Source of the DNA: Arthrobacter russicus
GTDB lineage: Bacteria; Actinomycetota; Actinomycetes; Actinomycetales; Micrococcaceae
NCBI RefSeq assembly: GCF_031454135.1
Contig: NZ_JAVDQF010000001.1
Coordinates: 62,001 to 126,000 of the forward strand
Direction: 5' to 3'
DNA: 64,000 nt
Shown one piece after another: positions 51,299 through 59,805 of the stretch. Each line of letters opens with the position of its first letter. Positions within the stretch are counted from its first letter, which is position 1. The notes beneath the pieces are model-generated. The model was not told where the DNA came from, searched no databases, and saw nothing but the letters and a program-made list of their open reading frames with translations. Position numbers and translations under genes: made by a program.

Positions 51299-51844
51299 AT
51301 GACTGAGCAAACCGATGATTTCGAGCTCGCCGGGGTGCCGGACGCCTTTCAACGGTTGTGGACGCCGCATCGCCTGGCCTACATCAAGGGCGGCCAGGGC
51401 CAGTTCGGCAAGGGCGAACAGGACTGCCCGTTCTGCCTGGCGCCGACCAGATCCGATGCTGATTCGCTCATCGTGCACCGCGGCGAGTCCTGTTTCGTGG
51501 TGCTGAACCTCTTCCCGTACAACCCCGGCCACCTTTTGGTCTGCCCGTACCGGCACATTCCGGATTACACCGATCTCACGGTTGCCGAGACAGCCGAGTT
51601 CGCCGAATTGACGCAGACCGGGATGCGGGTGCTGCGTTCGGTGGCGAATCCGTCCGGTTTCAACCTGGGCATGAACCAGGGCGTCACCGGGGGCGCGGGC
51701 GTCGCAGCGCACCTGCACCAGCACATCGTGCCCCGCTGGGGCGGCGACGGGAACTTCCTGCCGATCATCGCGCAGACCAAGGCGATCACGCAGACCTTGG
51801 CCGAGGTCTGGGATCAGGTCCGATCAGCCTGGCCCGAGGACTGA
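51299..51844 (+). CDS. HIT family protein (Ap4A phosphorylase-like)
   Basis: 181 aa. The histidine triad is HLHQHIVPRW near residue 140; the N-terminal PFCLAP segment and SLIVHRGESCFVVLNLFPYNPGHLLVCPYRH are typical of the Rv2613c-type actinobacterial HIT proteins, which phosphorolyse diadenosine tetraphosphate. ATG 51299 has GGAAGG 7 nt upstream. It sits between thrS (a source of Ap4A) and PIP synthase with a 4-bp gap to the latter. Confidence 0.9.
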   Translation: MTEQTDDFELAGVPDAFQRLWTPHRLAYIKGGQGQFGKGEQDCPFCLAPTRSDADSLIVHRGESCFVVLNLFPYNPGHLLVCPYRHIPDYTDLTVAETAEFAELTQTGMRVLRSVANPSGFNLGMNQGVTGGAGVAAHLHQHIVPRWGGDGNFLPIIAQTKAITQTLAEVWDQVRSAWPED

Positions 51845-51848
51845 AACC

Positions 51849-52478
51849 ATGCTGAACAAATATGCCCGCGGATTGTTCGCCGCGATTTTCCGGCCGATTG
51901 CTTTGTTCCTGGTGCGCCGCGGGGTTTCCCCGGACACGGTGACCATCGTCGGCACGCTCGGCGTGATGGCCGGGGCTTTGGGTTTCTACCCGCTCGGCCA
52001 GTTGTTCTGGGGGACCGTGCTGATCACGGTGTTCGTCTTTTCGGACATCGTCGACGGGCTGATGGCCCGGCAGCTGAACCGGAAAGGGCCCTGGGGGGCT
52101 TTCCTGGACTCGTTCCTGGACCGGGTCGGCGACAGCAGCGTCTTCGTCGGCATCGTGATCTGGTTTTTCACCGGGGGAGCCAATCCGGCGATCGCAGTCT
52201 CGGCTCTGATTTGTTTGGTGCTCAGTTCGCTGGTCTCCTACAGCAAGGCCCGGGCCGAAGGCCTGGGCCTGACCGCGAATGTGGGCATTGCGGAACGATC
52301 GGAACGCCTCGTGGTGGTGCTGGTGGCCACCGGCCTGGTCGGGTTGGGAATCCCGGACTGGGTGCTGCTGGCGGTATTGCTGCTGCTGGCGGTGGCAAGC
52401 CTGGTCACGGTATTCCAACGGGTGTTCACGATCCGTCGCCAGGCCTTCGAGATCGCGGACGCCGAACCTCCGCGCTGA
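51849..52478 (+). CDS. pgsA: phosphatidylinositol-phosphate synthase
   Basis: 209 aa CDP-alcohol phosphatidyltransferase with six hydrophobic segments. The catalytic motif DIVDGLMARQLNRKGPWGAFLDSFLDRVGD (DxxDGxxAR...GxxxDxxxD) is intact. By gene order (thrS-HIT-pgsA) and actinobacterial biology it joins CDP-diacylglycerol to inositol 3-phosphate, the route to phosphatidylinositol and its mannosides. I cannot exclude another headgroup from sequence alone. It is coupled to the HIT gene. Confidence 0.85.
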   Translation: MLNKYARGLFAAIFRPIALFLVRRGVSPDTVTIVGTLGVMAGALGFYPLGQLFWGTVLITVFVFSDIVDGLMARQLNRKGPWGAFLDSFLDRVGDSSVFVGIVIWFFTGGANPAIAVSALICLVLSSLVSYSKARAEGLGLTANVGIAERSERLVVVLVATGLVGLGIPDWVLLAVLLLLAVASLVTVFQRVFTIRRQAFEIADAEPPR

Positions 52479-52544
52479 AGGCTTCCGCGACGGTGCAGGC
52501 CACGGAAAATCCTGTGGCCCTTAAAGCGCAGTTTTGCCGAAAAA

Positions 52545-52659
52545 TTGGACTTGTCCGCGCCTCGGGGGACTAGCATCGACGCTAGTTGAGCGGTCTGCCC
52601 CGGCAGGCCAATCCGATGCCAATTCAAAGCCAGTTCACTGTGGTCTGTGGTCACTGTGG
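52545..52659 (+). promoter_or_regulatory. pdxS upstream region with repeats
   Basis: CTAGC (52570-52574) / GCTAG (52581-52585) inverted repeat overlaps a possible -10 TAGCAT (52571-52576). The 9-mer TCACTGTGG occurs as a direct repeat at 52635-52643 and 52651-52659. No perfect -35 is evident at standard spacing. Confidence 0.35.
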
Positions 52660-52688
52660 CTGATCCCAGGAAGCGTGAGGAAGTAACA

Positions 52689-53588
52689 ATGAGCGAATCG
52701 ACGACGTCGGTCACCGGAAGCAGCCGGGTCAAGCGCGGCATGGCGGAAATGCTCAAAGGCGGCGTGATCATGGACGTGGTCACCGCCGAGCAGGCCCGGA
52801 TCGCCGAGGACGCCGGTGCAGTCGCGGTCATGGCGTTGGAACGGGTGCCGGCCGATATCCGCGCGCAGGGCGGAGTTTCCCGGATGTCCGATCCGGACAT
52901 GATCGATTCGATCATCGCCTCGGTGTCCATCCCGGTGATGGCCAAAGCCCGGATCGGGCACTTCGTCGAAGCCCGGGTGCTGCAATCCCTCGGCGTCGAC
53001 TACATCGACGAATCCGAAGTGCTGACCCCGGCCGATTACACCAACCACATCGACAAATGGCAGTTCACCGTGCCCTTCGTCTGCGGGGCCACGAACCTGG
53101 GCGAGGCACTGCGCCGGATCAACGAGGGCGCGGCGATGATCCGTTCCAAGGGCGAAGCCGGAACCGGAGACGTGTCCAATGCGACCACGCACATGCGCCA
53201 GATCCGGGCGGAGATCAGCCGGCTCAGCTCGATGGCCGAAGACGAACTCTACGTCGCGGCGAAGGAGCTTCAGGCACCCTACGAACTGGTCAGAGAAGTC
53301 GCCGAACGCGGCTCCTTGCCGGTGGTGCTGTTCACCGCGGGCGGCATCGCGACGCCGGCCGATGCCGCGATGATGATGCAGCTCGGCGCCGACGGAGTAT
53401 TTGTCGGCTCCGGCATCTTCAAGTCCGGCAACCCGGCGCAGCGCGCTGCCGCGATCGTCAAAGCCACCACCTTCCACGACGACCCCGACGTGATCGCGCA
53501 AGTATCGCGCGGACTGGGCGAGGCCATGGTCGGCATCAACGTCGAGGAAATCCCGGAACCGCACCGCTTGGCCGAGCGCGGCTGGTAG
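52689..53588 (+). CDS. pdxS: pyridoxal 5'-phosphate synthase, lyase subunit
   Basis: 299 aa TIM-barrel enzyme condensing ribose 5-phosphate, glyceraldehyde 3-phosphate and ammonia into PLP. Signatures: [32 protein letters not shown] (lysine forming the ribose imine), [15 protein letters not shown] (second lysine), and [15 protein letters not shown] 52689 has GAGGAAG upstream. Its glutaminase partner PdxT is at 56960, separated by an oppositely oriented gene pair and yegP. Confidence 0.97.
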   Translation: MSESTTSVTGSSRVKRGMAEMLKGGVIMDVVTAEQARIAEDAGAVAVMALERVPADIRAQGGVSRMSDPDMIDSIIASVSIPVMAKARIGHFVEARVLQSLGVDYIDESEVLTPADYTNHIDKWQFTVPFVCGATNLGEALRRINEGAAMIRSKGEAGTGDVSNATTHMRQIRAEISRLSSMAEDELYVAAKELQAPYELVREVAERGSLPVVLFTAGGIATPADAAMMMQLGADGVFVGSGIFKSGNPAQRAAAIVKATTFHDDPDVIAQVSRGLGEAMVGINVEEIPEPHRLAERGW

Positions 53589-53596
53589 CCAACCCT

Positions 53597-53690
53597 CCCC
53601 GCGCGAGCGCACCGTTAATCGCAGTGTTTTTGACTAACACCGTGCTCAACTGTGCACTCGCGCGGGGGTAACTGTGCGTTCGCGCTGGGT
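53597..53690. repeat. intergenic palindromic repeat (second copy type)
   Basis: 16-bp arms with one mismatch (53597-53612 / 53652-53667) around a 39-nt loop, then a near-direct repeat of the right side (53648-53669 vs 53670-53690, AACTGTGC..TCGCGC.GGG). The core CAGTTGAGCA(G/C)GGT on the minus strand matches the element at 16979-17037. It lies just after pdxS at the edge of the inverted GNAT/Dcp block. Confidence 0.7.
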
Positions 53691-53745
53691 CTAGGGGGCT
53701 GAGGCGCTGTCCGGCGGGCTTGGCGGTAGAAGTCGGTGGTAAAAA

Positions 53746-54441
53746 CTAGCCCAGGTGCAGCCAGTACGTCTGGCCGCGCCCGATCAGTTCGAAGCCGTGG
53801 CTCCGGTAAAGCCGCTCCCCGGCGGGCGTCGAATTCAGCAGCAGCGTCTGCACGCCTTCGTTCCGCGCGCGGTCGGCCAAAGCCCGGAGGATCCGGCTGC
53901 CCAGTCCCTGCCGCTGGCGGGACTCCAGGACGCACATGTCGAAGACGCCGGCCAATCCGGTTCGGACCGGCCGTAGCCCGGCGGTTTCGGCCTGGGCGGG
54001 TATGAAGAGGCTGCCGCTCGCCGCCCAGTCGCCGTCGGGCGCCAACTCGGCCGACCAGGCACCCGCCGGCAGGTCCAAGCCCCGGTGGGTGGCCAATGGC
54101 GGGTCTTCCGGCGGGACGTCGGCGACCGCCGCTGCCATCCACCACGGCTGCCAGCCGATCTCGAAGCCGAGTCCGAGGGCCTGTGGGACCCGGACCGCGG
54201 CATTGCTCCAGAGGCCCACGGTCTTGGCACCCAAACGGACCGCTTCGGCCAGCGCCGGCCGCAGGCCGGCTTCGTCGACCCGCTCCGGGAACAAACCGTA
54301 CAAAGCACGCTCCGCCGGATTCCAGGCCCAATCGATGCCATGCGTGCTGAAGGTCTTACCGCCTTTGGCGATGGCCGATGTGCGCAGCCAATCCGTCTGC
54401 ACCGCCTCGCAGTCCCGGATCCGGACGCCCTGCACCGGCAT
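53746..54441 (-). CDS. GNAT family N-acetyltransferase
   Basis: 231 aa. The C-terminal half is a GNAT domain with the acetyl-CoA loop ESRQRQGLGSRILRALADRARNEG and NSTPAGERLYRSHGFELIGRGQTYWLHL. The N-terminal half is less clear and could be a second, degenerate GNAT fold. Substrate unknown. ATG 54441 is 2 nt after the stop of the Dcp gene (TGACCATG), so it is translationally coupled. Confidence 0.85.
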   Translation of the reverse strand: MPVQGVRIRDCEAVQTDWLRTSAIAKGGKTFSTHGIDWAWNPAERALYGLFPERVDEAGLRPALAEAVRLGAKTVGLWSNAAVRVPQALGLGFEIGWQPWWMAAAVADVPPEDPPLATHRGLDLPAGAWSAELAPDGDWAASGSLFIPAQAETAGLRPVRTGLAGVFDMCVLESRQRQGLGSRILRALADRARNEGVQTLLLNSTPAGERLYRSHGFELIGRGQTYWLHLG

Positions 54442-54443
54442 GG

Positions 54444-56477
54444 TCAGTTCAGGCCCCGCCGGTCGAGCAGTGGTTGGATCTGCGCATCCCTGCCGCGGAA
54501 GTTCCGGAAGGCCTGCAACGGGTTGATCCGATTGCCCCTGGAGAGCAGCTCGCGGCGGAAGTGCTCGCCGTTGTCCGCAGTCAAGCCGCCGTGCTCCTTG
54601 AACCATTCCACGGTGTCCGCGTCCAGCACTTCGGACCAGATGTAGGCGTAATAACCGGCCGAGTACCCGCTGGCGAAGATGTGGTTGAAGTAGCCGGTCC
54701 GGTAGCGCGGCGGCACCTGCGGCAGATCGACCCCGGCGGCTTGCAGCGCCTTGGTTTCGAATTCCAACGGGTCGCCGGGGTCGACGCCGGCAGCCAACTG
54801 GTGCCAGGCCTGGTCCAACAGGGCAGCGCCGAGGTATTCCGTGGTGGCGAAGCCTTCGCCCCACAGGCTGGCGGCCCGCAGCCTGTCGATGATTTCGGGG
54901 GCGAGCGGCTCGTCGGTTTCATGGTGCCGGGCGTAGTTCGCGACGACCTCGGGCCACAGGATCCACATCTCATTCACCTGGGAGGGGTACTCGACGAAGT
55001 CCCGGGGCACATTGGTGCCGGAGAACCTGGGGTAGGTGACCTCGGAGAACAGCCCGTGCAGGGCGTGGCCGAATTCGTGGAAACAGGTCACCACTTCGTC
55101 GTAGCTCAACAGCGCGGGTTTCCCCGCGGCCGGTTTGGAGATATTGAGGTTGTTCACCACGACTGGACGTTCGTCCAACAGATCGGACTGCGCCACGAGT
55201 TCGTTCATCCAGGCGCCGCCGTTTTTGCTGTCCCTGGTGAAGTAGTCGCCGAGGAACAGCCCCAGGCCGCTGCCGTCGCGGTTCTTCACCTCCCAGACGC
55301 GCACGTCGGGGTGGTAGCCCGGCAAGTCGTCCCGGAGTTCGAAGGTCAATCCGTACAGTCGGTTTGCGGCGAAGAAGACCCCGTCGTGGAGCACCCGATC
55401 GAGTTCGAAATACGGCTTCAGCGCGGCCAGATCGATGTCGAAGCGTGCGGCCCGGACCTTTTCGGCGTAGAAGGACCAGTCCCAGGCTTCGATCGGGTGG
55501 CCGGCTTGCTCGGCCAGGGCGGCCGCTTCCGCCGCGGCATTGCGGACTGCTGCCGGGGCCAGCGAAGCCAGCATGCTGCCGATCGCGGTGAGTGATGGCG
55601 CGGTCTGGTTGGCGGTTTCGAATTCGGCGTGGTTCGCGAAGCCCAGCAGCTCTGCCCGCTCGGCCCTCAAGGCGGCGATCTGTTTGGCGGTCGGCAGGGT
55701 TTCGATGCCATCCGGCGTGGCACCGCGCTGCACCGAAGCGGTGTGCAGCCGCTGCCGCACGTCGCGGTTCTCGAGTGCGGCAAGGGCCGGTTGGTTGCTG
55801 GGCAGGATCAGCGTGAGCAGGTAGCCGCCCGGATGGCCGGCTTGGTCGGCGGCCTCGGCCGCGGCGGAGATTTCGACGTCGGACAGCCCGGCGAGCTCGG
55901 CCGGATCGGAGACCAGGACCGCGGCGCGGTTCATATTGGCCACGCTGTCCTGGCCGAATCGGGTGCTCAACTCGGCCAGCGCGCTGTTCAGCTCGCGCAA
56001 CCGGGCCTTGGCCGGCTCGTCGAGCGCGGCGCCCAGCCGGCGGAACTCGTCCAGGTACTCCGCGACCAATCGTTGCGCTTCATCCGCCAGTCCGTCCGTC
56101 TCAATCGCCGCGAACCGCGCGTACAGGGTGGAATCCAGCGTGATCGCATCTGAATGCGCACTGAGCTGCGGTGCGATTTCGCGTTCGATCTCCTGGATTT
56201 CGGCGCTGGCATCGGCGCTGGCGAGATTGAAGAAGACGTAGCTGACGTTGCGCAGCAAGCGGCCGGACCGCTCCATGGCTTCCGCGGTGTTCTGGAAATC
56301 CGCCGGTTCCGGATTGCTCCGGATTGCGGCTATTTCCGCCAAATGCGCCTGGAATCCGGCCGCGAAAGCCGGCAGATAGTGCTCGGTGCGAATCGCCTCG
56401 AAGTCCGGCAGGCCGTAGGGCAGCGGGCTGTCGTGGAGCAGCGGATTCCGCAGTGAATCCTGGTCAGAAGTAGGCAT
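54444..56477 (-). CDS. dcp: M3 family metallopeptidase (peptidyl-dipeptidase Dcp type)
   Basis: 677 aa zinc peptidase of the thimet oligopeptidase family, degrading intracellular oligopeptides. Zinc site VVTCFHEFGHALHGLFSEV (HExxH) with the third ligand in the downstream FVEYPSQVNEMW; PRFSGTNVPRDFVEYPSQ and FASGYSAGYYAYIWSEVLDADTVEWF are M3 hallmarks. Full length, no signal peptide. It could complete degradation of peptides released by the proteasome; that is inference. Operon with the GNAT gene. Confidence 0.93.
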   Translation of the reverse strand: MPTSDQDSLRNPLLHDSPLPYGLPDFEAIRTEHYLPAFAAGFQAHLAEIAAIRSNPEPADFQNTAEAMERSGRLLRNVSYVFFNLASADASAEIQEIEREIAPQLSAHSDAITLDSTLYARFAAIETDGLADEAQRLVAEYLDEFRRLGAALDEPAKARLRELNSALAELSTRFGQDSVANMNRAAVLVSDPAELAGLSDVEISAAAEAADQAGHPGGYLLTLILPSNQPALAALENRDVRQRLHTASVQRGATPDGIETLPTAKQIAALRAERAELLGFANHAEFETANQTAPSLTAIGSMLASLAPAAVRNAAAEAAALAEQAGHPIEAWDWSFYAEKVRAARFDIDLAALKPYFELDRVLHDGVFFAANRLYGLTFELRDDLPGYHPDVRVWEVKNRDGSGLGLFLGDYFTRDSKNGGAWMNELVAQSDLLDERPVVVNNLNISKPAAGKPALLSYDEVVTCFHEFGHALHGLFSEVTYPRFSGTNVPRDFVEYPSQVNEMWILWPEVVANYARHHETDEPLAPEIIDRLRAASLWGEGFATTEYLGAALLDQAWHQLAAGVDPGDPLEFETKALQAAGVDLPQVPPRYRTGYFNHIFASGYSAGYYAYIWSEVLDADTVEWFKEHGGLTADNGEHFRRELLSRGNRINPLQAFRNFRGRDAQIQPLLDRRGLN

Positions 56478-56633
56478 GAGTCGACTCTTTCATGCTCAGC
56501 GGAACTGGACAACGCCGGGACCGGAAAATGCGATGCGGAAAAGGCTTTCATTTCCAGGATGCGGATCTACACTGTAGACGTTGGATTCCATTCGCGGTCG
56601 CCGCAAGGTTTCCGCAAACAGAGAGGTTCAGGC

Positions 56634-56819
56634 ATGGCAGGCAAGTTTGAGCTCTACGAAGACAAATCCGGTGGTTTCCGTTTCCGTCTGAAGGCAGGCA
56701 ATGGCGAGGTTATTGCCACCTCTCAGGGGTACAAGACCAAGAAGAGCGCAATGAACGGCATCGATTCGGTCCGTCGCAATGCTGATTCCCAGGTCGTCGA
56801 GGTTCCCAAGGCTGAATGA
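56634..56819 (+). CDS. YegP family (DUF1508) small protein
   Basis: 61 aa. A single DUF1508 unit (KFELYEDKSGGFRFRLKAGNGEVIATSQGYKTKKSAMNGIDSVRRNA) where most bacterial members have two. Soluble beta-rich protein of unknown function. GAGAGG lies 9 nt upstream of ATG; TACACT at 56568 is a possible -10, giving a leader of ~50 nt. It is flanked by a strong hairpin on its 3' side. Confidence 0.88.
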   Translation: MAGKFELYEDKSGGFRFRLKAGNGEVIATSQGYKTKKSAMNGIDSVRRNADSQVVEVPKAE

Positions 56820-56850
56820 TTCCAGCCTGAAGTGAAGTTCCGAAACAAGC

Positions 56851-56898
56851 ACGTCGAAGGGCCTGCGTTGCGAAGCTGCAGCGCAGGCCCTTCGACGT
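56851..56898 (+). terminator. strong hairpin after yegP
   Basis: Perfect 17-bp arms (56851-56867 / 56882-56898), extendable inward with a few pairs. There is no T-run, so it may be an intrinsic terminator without U-tract, common in actinobacteria. Confidence 0.75.
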
Positions 56899-56947
56899 TG
56901 CCAACAGGTCCCACTGAGCGGTTGGCACCCAGTCGGAGCCGGGGACG

Positions 56948-56953
56948 TATGAT
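56948..56953 (+). promoter_or_regulatory. -10 box (TATGAT) of pdxT, leaderless
   Basis: TATGAT ends 6 nt before the GTG start of pdxT. It shows that pdxT has its own promoter here and is not read through from pdxS. Confidence 0.6.
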
Positions 56954-56959
56954 TGCTGG

Positions 56960-57655
56960 GTGAATTCGGCCAGTACGCGATCAGAACTCAAAGCCGGTGT
57001 ACTCGCCCTGCAGGGCGATGTCCGGGAGCACCTGGCGGCTCTGGCCGCAGTCGGTGTGCAGGCAGTCGCGGTGCGGCGGGCCAGCGAACTCGAAGACCTG
57101 GATGGCCTGATCCTCCCAGGCGGCGAATCCACTGCGATGGACCGGTTGATCCGGGCTTTCGGCCTGGCGGAGCCGTTGAAAAAGTTCATCGCCTCGGGCC
57201 GGGCGGTATACGGCTCCTGTGCCGGCATGATCCTGTTGGCCGATCGGCTCGCCGAACCGGCCGTCGATCTGGCCGGGCAACCCCAGCGGACGCTCGGCGG
57301 CCTGCCCGTGACGGTGCGGCGGAACGCCTTCGGCCGGCAGCGGGAGTCTTTCGAAACGGAACTGGAGTTCGCCGAATTGTCCGAGCCGGAGCGTCCGGTG
57401 CATGCGGTTTTCATCCGCGCGCCATGGGTCGAAGCGACCAGTTCCGGGGTAACCGTGCTGGCCACGGTTAGAATCGAAGGAATCGATCGTGCGGTCGCCG
57501 TGCGTTCCGGCAATATCCTGGCCACCTCGTTCCACCCGGAGGTGCTCACCCAGGAAGGCAACCACGCAGAATTGCGGGTGCATGAACTGTTCGCCGGCAT
57601 GATGCGGCAGAACCGAGAAGTGTTACCGGGCGCCGAAGTGTCCAGGAAAGTCTAG
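56960..57655 (+). CDS. pdxT: pyridoxal 5'-phosphate synthase, glutaminase subunit
   Basis: 231 aa class I glutamine amidotransferase that supplies ammonia to PdxS. The catalytic Cys lies in AVYGSCAGMILL, the oxyanion/strand motif in GLILPGGESTAMDRL, and the His-Glu pair in TSFHPEVL. The start is GTG with a leaderless promoter. yebC follows 17 bp downstream and is probably co-transcribed. Confidence 0.96.
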   Translation: MNSASTRSELKAGVLALQGDVREHLAALAAVGVQAVAVRRASELEDLDGLILPGGESTAMDRLIRAFGLAEPLKKFIASGRAVYGSCAGMILLADRLAEPAVDLAGQPQRTLGGLPVTVRRNAFGRQRESFETELEFAELSEPERPVHAVFIRAPWVEATSSGVTVLATVRIEGIDRAVAVRSGNILATSFHPEVLTQEGNHAELRVHELFAGMMRQNREVLPGAEVSRKV

Positions 57656-57672
57656 GAAAGTAGAGCAGAAGC

Positions 57673-58428
57673 ATGTCAGGTCACTCCAAATGGGCTACCA
57701 CCAAGCACAAGAAAGCCGTCATCGACGGACGCCGTGCGAAGTCCTTCGCCAAGCTGATCAAGAACATCGAAGTCGCGGCGCGAGTCGGCGGACCTGATCT
57801 GGCAGGAAACCCGGCGCTCGAACTGGCGGTCACCAAGGCCAAAAAGACTTCGGTGCCCAATGACAACATCGACCGGGCGATCAAGCGCGGCTCGGGCCAG
57901 CTCGGTGAAGCGGTTGATTACCAGACCATCATGTACGAAGGCTACGGCCCGCAGGGCACCGCGATCCTGATCGAGTGTCTGACCGACAACAAAAACCGCG
58001 CGGCTTCCGAAGTCCGCTTGGTCGTCGGCCGCAATGGCGGGAATATGGCCGACCCCGGCTCGGTGTCCTACCTGTTCGCCCGCAAAGGCGTGGTGTCGCT
58101 GCCCAAAAACGAGCTCAGCGAAGATGATGTGCTGATCGCAGTGCTCGACGCCGGCGCCGAAGAAGTCAAAGACGGCGGCGAGAACTTCGAGGTGATCTCC
58201 GAACCGCAGGACCTGCCGGCGATTCGTGCCGCGCTCAATGAAGCCGGCATCGAATACGACAGCGACGAAGCCGGGTTCGTGCCGTCGATGCAGGTGGAAC
58301 TGGATGTCGAGAACGCAAGGAAATTCATGCGCCTCTACGATGCGCTCGAGGATCTGGACGACGTGCAGAACGTGTATTCCAACGCGGACATGAGCGCCGA
58401 GGTCATGGCGCAGCTCGACGAAGACTGA
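57673..58428 (+). CDS. yebC: YebC/PmpR family protein
   Basis: 251 aa. [37 protein letters not shown] is the family's N-terminal domain; [40 protein letters not shown] and GSVSYLF follow. Members are described as transcriptional regulators, including of ruvC-type genes, and more recently as translation factors relieving stalling. It lies directly upstream of ruvC as in many bacteria. Confidence 0.95.
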   Translation: MSGHSKWATTKHKKAVIDGRRAKSFAKLIKNIEVAARVGGPDLAGNPALELAVTKAKKTSVPNDNIDRAIKRGSGQLGEAVDYQTIMYEGYGPQGTAILIECLTDNKNRAASEVRLVVGRNGGNMADPGSVSYLFARKGVVSLPKNELSEDDVLIAVLDAGAEEVKDGGENFEVISEPQDLPAIRAALNEAGIEYDSDEAGFVPSMQVELDVENARKFMRLYDALEDLDDVQNVYSNADMSAEVMAQLDED

Positions 58429-58435
58429 TCCGGCG

Positions 58436-59023
58436 ATGGCGCTGCGCGTTCTCGGCGTCGATCCGGGGTTGACCCGCTGCGGCTTGGGTGTGGTCGATGT
58501 GCAGCCGAATCGCAGCGCGAGCCTGGTCGCCGTCGGCGTGGTGGGCAGCAGTTCGGAACTTCCGTTGTCCCGTCGGCTGCTGGTGATCTCGGAATCGATC
58601 GACGAATGGCTGGATGCGCACGCGCCGGATGTCCTGGCCGTGGAGCGGGTGTTTTCGCAGACCAACCTGTCGACCGTGATGGGCGTGGCCCAAGCGTCCG
58701 GAATCGTGATCGCGGCGGCGGCCAAGCGCGGATTGCCGGTAGCGATGCACACGCCCAGTGAAGTCAAGGCCGCGGTGACCGGGAACGGGCGCGCGGACAA
58801 AGCCGCAGTGACCATGATGGTGACCCGGATCCTGAAGTTGGCGGTGGCGCCGTCGCCGGCCGATGCGGCCGACGCCTTGGCGCTGGCGATCACACATGCC
58901 TGGCGCAGCGGTCCGGGGTCCACGAGTGCCTTGGGGGAGTTGACCCCGGCCCGGAAGCTGTGGCTGGAAGCCGAGGCCAAAGCGCGCAAGAATGCCGAAA
59001 AGAGCTCACGGCAACGGCGCTGA
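58436..59023 (+). CDS. ruvC: Holliday junction resolvase RuvC
   Basis: 195 aa endonuclease cutting Holliday junctions. The four acidic catalytic residues are in [11 protein letters not shown] (Asp), [11 protein letters not shown] (Glu), and [12 protein letters not shown] (two Asp). A basic C-terminal tail ([18 protein letters not shown]) extends the usual fold. It begins 7 bp after yebC. Confidence 0.96.
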   Translation: MALRVLGVDPGLTRCGLGVVDVQPNRSASLVAVGVVGSSSELPLSRRLLVISESIDEWLDAHAPDVLAVERVFSQTNLSTVMGVAQASGIVIAAAAKRGLPVAMHTPSEVKAAVTGNGRADKAAVTMMVTRILKLAVAPSPADAADALALAITHAWRSGPGSTSALGELTPARKLWLEAEAKARKNAEKSSRQRR

Positions 59024-59086
59024 CCGGGCCGGCTCCCGGCCGGAACCGTGCGTGGCGTTGTGCCTCTTCCGGGCCCTCGCGGGATA

Positions 59087-59114
59087 GGCTATTCGTAGAT
59101 ATGTTCGGATAGCC
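59087..59114. promoter_or_regulatory. inverted repeat between ruvC and ruvA
   Basis: GGCTATTCG (59087-59095) / CGGATAGCC (59106-59114), 9-bp arms with one mismatch and a 10-bp spacer. A -10-like TAGGCT overlaps the left arm (59085-59090). It does not match the actinobacterial LexA box. Possible ruvAB promoter/operator. Confidence 0.4.
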
Positions 59115-59145
59115 GGCGACAGCCGCATCGTAGAAAGGCCCGCAG

Positions 59146-59805
59146 TTGATCAGTTTTCTCCGCGGCCCAGTGGCCCAGATCAGTCTTTCCAACGCGGTCA
59201 TCGACGTCGGCGGCGTCGGTATGCTGGTGCAGGCGACGCCGAAGACTCTGGGCGGATTGCGCTTGGGCGTCGAAGCCACGCTGACCACGGCGATGATCGT
59301 CCGGGAGGATTCGATGACGCTGTACGGCTTCAGCGATGCCGATGAGCGAGAAGTCTTCGAGATCCTGTTGACCGTGGGCGGCATCGGGCCGCGCTTGGCG
59401 ATGGCGGTCCTCGCGGTGCTGGACCCGGAGACGATTCGGGTCGCGGCGTCGACCGGCGACGGCAAGACCTTCACCAAGGTCCCGGGCATCGGCCCCAAAG
59501 TGGCAGGCCGAATCGTCTTGGAACTGGCCGGCAAGCTGGTTCCGCACGGTACTGCGGCGGCGTCGGGCAGTGTCGCGGCCGGCGAATCCTGGAAGCCCCA
59601 AGTGGTTGCCGCGATGACCGGCTTGGGCTGGAGCGAAAAGGACGCCGTGACGAGCATCGACCAGGCGACGGCGGACCAGCCGGAAATGTTGGCCGCCGGG
59701 AATGTCGCAGAGATCTTGCGGACTACCCTGCGTTGGTTGGGCCAGGACGGCGCGCGGAGCGGTGCCGGGCGCGGCGCCGCCGGAAGGCAGCCGGCCGGTG
59801 TCTGA
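59146..59805 (+). CDS. ruvA: Holliday junction helicase subunit RuvA
   Basis: 219 aa. The N-terminal OB fold starts [13 protein letters not shown], followed by two helix-hairpin-helix units ([36 protein letters not shown]) and a C-terminal RuvB-binding domain ([19 protein letters not shown]). A Gly/Arg-rich tail is present. The start is TTG with AAAGG upstream. It overlaps ruvB by 8 nt. Confidence 0.95.
   Translation: MISFLRGPVAQISLSNAVIDVGGVGMLVQATPKTLGGLRLGVEATLTTAMIVREDSMTLYGFSDADEREVFEILLTVGGIGPRLAMAVLAVLDPETIRVAASTGDGKTFTKVPGIGPKVAGRIVLELAGKLVPHGTAAASGSVAAGESWKPQVVAAMTGLGWSEKDAVTSIDQATADQPEMLAAGNVAEILRTTLRWLGQDGARSGAGRGAAGRQPAGV

Noticed and set aside
53589-53745. pdxS-GNAT gap considered as an insertion sequence remnant
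   Set aside because: No transposase fragment and no target duplication could be seen; only the palindromic repeat is supported.
59087-59114. Inverted repeat upstream of ruvA considered as a LexA box
   Set aside because: It lacks the TCGAAC-N4-GTTCGA core known for actinobacterial SOS boxes.
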